Below are positions 60,772 through 64,000 of a stretch of DNA of 64,000 nucleotides, one piece after another. How positions within the stretch are numbered: position 1 is the stretch's first letter; each line of letters begins with the position of its first letter. Below the pieces are notes generated by a model. The model saw only the letters and a list, made by a program, of their open reading frames with translations. It was not told where the DNA came from and did no database searches. Both the position numbers and the translations under genes were made by a program. Origin of the DNA: Nematopogon swammerdamellus (Eukaryota; Arthropoda; Insecta; Lepidoptera; Adelidae); assembly GCA_946902875.1 (NCBI GenBank), contig OX336340.1, positions 22,335,566-22,399,565 of the forward strand, read 5' to 3'.

Positions 60772-60810
60772 CGAAAACTGGACGCTCATCACAAGGCGAT
60801 GAGTTGAGAA

Positions 60811-60816
60811 AATAAA
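60811..60816 (+). promoter_or_regulatory. Poly(A) signal AATAAA of RSPH3
   Basis: AATAAA in gagaaAATAAAcaga, 40 bp after the proposed RSPH3 stop codon. This is the first such hexamer downstream of exon 9. Confidence 0.6.
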
Positions 60817-61270
60817 CAGAATTTCAGCGGAATGTAGATATTTTTCGTATGCTATGAAAATGCCTAATAAATAACATAATTAGATAAAATTGTATTCGCA
60901 AATTTTTTTATTGTAGAAATTGATACCATCTACACAGATGTTAAATATTTCAAACTGTGAGTAGTTGGAAATTAATGGGAATGGAAACCAAAATTAATTT
61001 TATCTTCAATAATATTTATGGTGTTACGTAGGTTGGTCACCGTTTCAAAAAGAACCTTATTTAGAATGAATTATGAGAAATTCGTATTTTCTATACATAC
61101 ACGCATGTACCCACCATCCGGACATCAAATTAAACAAGATGTTTTTCACTATTATAAAATGTATTTAATTAGTCAAAATGCGTTTTTATTTTTAGGAACA
61201 TGTGCTTGTGGTTTAAACACGAGAACACCCGTATCCTTATGGTGGGTGGGTACCACCTTTCTGTCAGTAT
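60817..61270. other. Downstream flank of RSPH3, unassigned
   Basis: AT-rich; nothing recognised. Confidence 0.3.
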
Positions 61271-61274
61271 TAAT

Positions 61275-61685
61275 ATTTTTTTTTTTTTATGTAATCCGTT
61301 ATGGGTGGCTAAGTTGGAGGGGCCGAAGCGCATGCTCCGACCAGCCAATATCACCTCCGAGAAGGTAGGTGCCATACCGAAGACTTCCCTGGATTGCTGG
61401 CTATACTGGACTAGAGGAGAACACAACCGAGGCTGCTATGCGGCCATCTTACATCCAGTACGGTGGTACCAACCCAGTCGGCTACAATTTGAGCCTACCA
61501 CCTAGTAAGGGGCAAGGGAAGGGACCTACAGTTTTACACCGGTTCCGAACGGTGAAGCAGCAGGTGTAGGTATGCACATAAATTTTTTCGTCAGAAAAAA
61601 CTCATTGGTACACGCCGACGGTATTCGAACCGCGGACCTCTCGCATGAGAAGCCGATGCCCAAACCACTCGGCCACCCGCCGCTT
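61275..61685 (-). mobile_element. SINE-B, full-length, tRNA-like head
   Basis: Sense strand (minus): head with gcgggtggccgagtggtttg and a B box with one change (gcggttcgaataccgtcgg), body, poly(A) of about 14. Close to the copy at 57642. Confidence 0.88.
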
Positions 61686-62340
61686 AAATAGCCGCCGCCT
61701 AATAGATAGACAATTACAATCTATTAACTTCTAGTCATCTTTAAGACATTTCAAAATCGCAAAATGTAAATTTATAATATTATTATTGTTTTCTCAAAAT
61801 TATTATCGCATAACGGCTCGTTTCTTGGCAATAAATCTAGTATTAAATGTAGGATGGTAGAGCTGCGCATTAGCATGCCGTAGAAATTGGTGTTTTAATA
61901 TGTCCGAAATAGATATTCGAATAAATTTAAGAAAGGTTATGATAACTTTTGTACATCAATAGTGGGGTCGGTAGCGTAGAAATATTCGTTAATTATATTT
62001 TAAATTTGTTTTGAGTAAATTTGTTTCAATTAAAATTGTTGTTTTAATTAAAACCTGAAAATAAGTTTAAATTTGTACTGTTGTGTATATTCGTAGCAGA
62101 TGCTACGAACTTCGTAGCGTATGTATTACCAACCAGCCATGCCATTCTTGTAATATAATTATGTAGTTCCTGATACGTGAAGAAAACATACAGAAAAAAA
62201 ATTAAAAAAATTATAATACACAGAGAAACAAACTCCCTCCCTAAAAATAAATAATAAAAAAGGCGGACTTAGCACTATAAGTGATTTCTTCCAGTCAACC
62301 TTAGGGTGATGAGAGTGAGTGAAAAATAATTTTTTTTTTT
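61686..62340. other. Intergenic stretch, unassigned
   Basis: AT-rich. A short LINE 3'-UTR-like piece (aagtgatttcttccagtcaacc) lies at about 62279-62300. Confidence 0.3.
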
Positions 62341-62342
62341 AT

Positions 62343-62529
62343 AAAATTCAATCCACCTACGCCATTGACCACAGATCAATCAATCGCGTAGGTGGACGAA
62401 GACGGCCGCCAATCGCTACTCTGTGATATGCGCGATGTTCTCGAAATTTACGCCGAGCAGTGGTCGCCGAATTATTGTTTCGATAAAACTCGCGTACACA
62501 AAAAGCGCGATCCGCAGAGCTGAAAAGCT
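62343..62529 (-). pseudogene. Fragment of a Tc-like transposase-associated HTH protein (DUF4817-like)
   Basis: Minus frame LFSSADRAFCVREFYRNNNS, ATTARRKFREHRAYHR, LIDLWSMA. I recognise the RAFCV.EFY.NN.SA..ARR.F pattern of the N-terminal helix-turn-helix of insect Tc-type transposon proteins. Only this end remains; it abuts a SINE-A fragment. Confidence 0.55.
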
Positions 62530-62638
62530 GTCCAGTTCCGTGTCGACGACATGATAGGAATGGGCACTGACATGGCACCTAGTTCACCCGGTATAGGTGA
62601 TGTAGCCAACCATGCGATTTTCCATATAAAAAAAAAAC
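62530..62638 (+). mobile_element. SINE-A 3' fragment, deletion sub-family
   Basis: ccagttccgtgtcgacgaca to ccatataaaaaaaaaa, with the same internal deletion as 59939-60288. Confidence 0.75.
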
Positions 62639-62654
62639 AGCAAAAAAGCAAAAA

Positions 62655-62800
62655 AAGACACCAGGTGGGACGACGACACCAAATACTTCGGCGAAAAGCA
62701 GTGGTTCCGTACCGCTGAAGGCCGGGAGGACTGGAGGAAAATTGGAGAGGCTATGTCCAGCAGTGACGCTTACACGCTTACTGACTGTGGACGAACCACC
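62655..62800 (+). mobile_element. RTE-type LINE 3' fragment
   Basis: tgggacgacgacaccaaata, tggttccgtaccgctgaagg, ggaggactggaggaaaattg, acgcttacacgcttactgac: the sense equivalent of the end of the element at 40430. Confidence 0.65.
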
Positions 62801-63090
62801 GGACGAAAGTCATTGGTGTAAAATTCTATAAAATATAATTGAAATCATTTTTAGTTTCTGAAATTACATAGTTTTGCGCTTAATTTCTTCTAAAAGTTAA
62901 TAAACCACGGGCGGAGTCAACTGCATCTGCGGTGGTGTGGCGGTGGTGGCAAGTGTCGATGCGGCGGGGCGGTGCGGGTGTGCGGGGGGGGGGGGGGGGC
63001 AGGGGAAGTGGCACGTGCTGCGGACACAAGGTGCGTGCAGGATTGTGATGTCACGGCGGCCGGGGCGCGCAACCAGCGGTGTTCGCTTTT
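62801..63090. other. GC-rich stretch with a run of G
   Basis: A ggtggtg-rich piece (62925-63000) ends in a run of about 17 G. The 99-codon frame crossing it has no motif. Confidence 0.35.
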
Positions 63091-63095
63091 ATTTT

Positions 63096-63290
63096 ACAAG
63101 CATTTTTAACCGACTTCCAAAAAGGAGGAGGTTCTATGTTCGGCTGTATGTATTTTTTTTTTTATGTATGTTCAGCAATATCTTGCCCAATTGTGAACCG
63201 ATTTCGATGATTCTTTTTGTGTTCGGTTCAGTCTAGCTCCAAGGTGGTCCCATTTTTTTTTTGTCAAGATCGGATTGGAAAGCGATTCCG
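63096..63290 (+). repeat. Common lepidopteran repeat fragment
   Basis: ttaaccgacttccaaaaagg, aggaggttctatgttcggct, aaccgatttcgatgattctt; a text very frequent in moth and butterfly genomes. Class not decided. Confidence 0.5.
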
Positions 63291-63371
63291 CCGAGTATTC
63301 CGCCGAGTACCTATCTGTGTATTAATAGCAAATAAAAATTACTAAAAAAACTGTGAAATAAAAAACTATTT

Positions 63372-63549
63372 CAAAAAATATAAAAACCGCCTTCGAAAAT
63401 GTATGAAATAAAAAAATAAAAATCGAACCCTAGAGTTTAAGGCGGTGGTGCTAAAGCAAGCAAAAATAACCGACCGCCTTCAACTCTAGGGTTCGATTTT
63501 AATTTTTTTTATTTCATACATTTTTGAAGGCGGTTTTTATATTTTTTTA
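63372..63549. repeat. Inverted repeat with arms of about 67 bp
   Basis: Left arm 63372-63438 (aaaaaccgccttcgaaaatg ... cgaaccctagagtt) and right arm 63482-63549 (aactctagggttcgatttta ... aaggcggtttttat), imperfect, around a 43-bp centre that itself holds aaggcggt / accgcctt-like text. Confidence 0.75.
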
Positions 63550-63877
63550 TTATTTATTCGTTCGAAAATGTTTTCCGTTCGGTCAATGTAGCGGACACGG
63601 CCGAAGAGAGGTGTTAAATGGGACCTAGTTTCGACAGAAATTAGGTGGAACGAGCCGAAATCACCCGTAACACCTGTCATGCTCTATAATAAAAACTTAG
63701 TTTTCATTATTTTGATATTCATCATTGATTTTATAACACTCGCCCTATAAAATCAATGATATTCATTAGTTTGAAGTCGTGATTAATTTATCTATTTATA
63801 ACTTTTCCTTGAATGCAATGTGTAGTTAAAATAATGTGTAGGTACCTATGTATGTATTAAGATATGACAGGACATAA

Positions 63878-64000
63878 AAAAACCGGCCAAGTACGAGTCG
63901 AACTCGCGCACCGAGGGTTCCGTGTCGCCATGTCATGATCAGCGCCACTCACGCCATCTATGTATTAGTTAAAGTGCTTTATACTCTTTTCGGTAGATGG
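63878..64000 (+). mobile_element. Repeat E copy, cut by the window end
   Basis: aaaccggccaagtacgagtc, gaactcgcgcaccgagggtt, then cgccatctatgtattag as in the insert of the copy at 35634. Confidence 0.65.

Overview
The window is animal, and almost certainly lepidopteran (moth or butterfly), nuclear DNA. The evidence is a spliced RR-2 cuticular protein gene with an arthropod-style promoter, AT-rich introns with GT-AG borders, non-LTR retrotransposons of insect type (one with a PHD plus FP25K-like ORF1), and hundreds of bases in many copies of SINEs and MITEs of the kind that fill moth genomes.

One host gene organises the window. A radial spoke head protein 3 homolog (RSPH3, axonemal/ciliary) runs on the plus strand from its ATG at 9235 to its stop at 60771. 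Nine exons give a 374-residue protein, all phases agree, and an AATAAA follows at 60811. Its introns hold nearly everything else. Intron 1 (9363-18966) contains an intronless 286-codon ORF of unknown function (17103-17963, plus) with its own CpG-rich leader, a uORF and a poly(A) signal. Intron 2 (19067-39118) begins with a tandem array in which exon 2 and its donor site are repeated 13 more times (to about 20935), and it also hosts a complete four-exon RR-2 cuticular protein gene on the opposite strand (25110 down to 22382, TATA box at 25185-25191). Intron 4 contains an almost full-length Jockey/CR1-superfamily LINE on the minus strand (about 42480-48340). Introns 5-8 hold a 937-bp hAT-type element, a Jockey 3' fragment, SINEs and other debris.

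Upstream (1-9234) and downstream (60820-64000) of RSPH3 I find no further host gene, only repeats and unassigned AT-rich DNA. The main repeat families, with names used only here, are: SINE-A (chimeric tRNA/5S-rRNA head), SINE-B (tRNA-like head, body related to SINE-A), repeat D (about 330-bp retroposon ending in (ATGT)n with 11-13 bp target-site duplications), repeat C (3' end of a LINE RT ORF), repeat E, repeats F and G, RTE-type LINE ends, three hAT-type MITE/element families with 8-bp duplications and one Tc1/mariner-type fold-back MITE.

The most unusual structure is the exon-2 array of RSPH3. Several units keep the acceptor, the reading phase and the donor needed to replace exon 2, while splicing two units in series would break the frame. 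Those units therefore look formally like a cassette of mutually exclusive exons; the other units have lost the frame or a splice site. The second most interesting observation is modular SINE construction: the same body is found behind a 5S/tRNA head, a tRNA-like head and the start of repeat D, and part of the SINE-A tail also occurs in the 3' UTR of the resident LINE.
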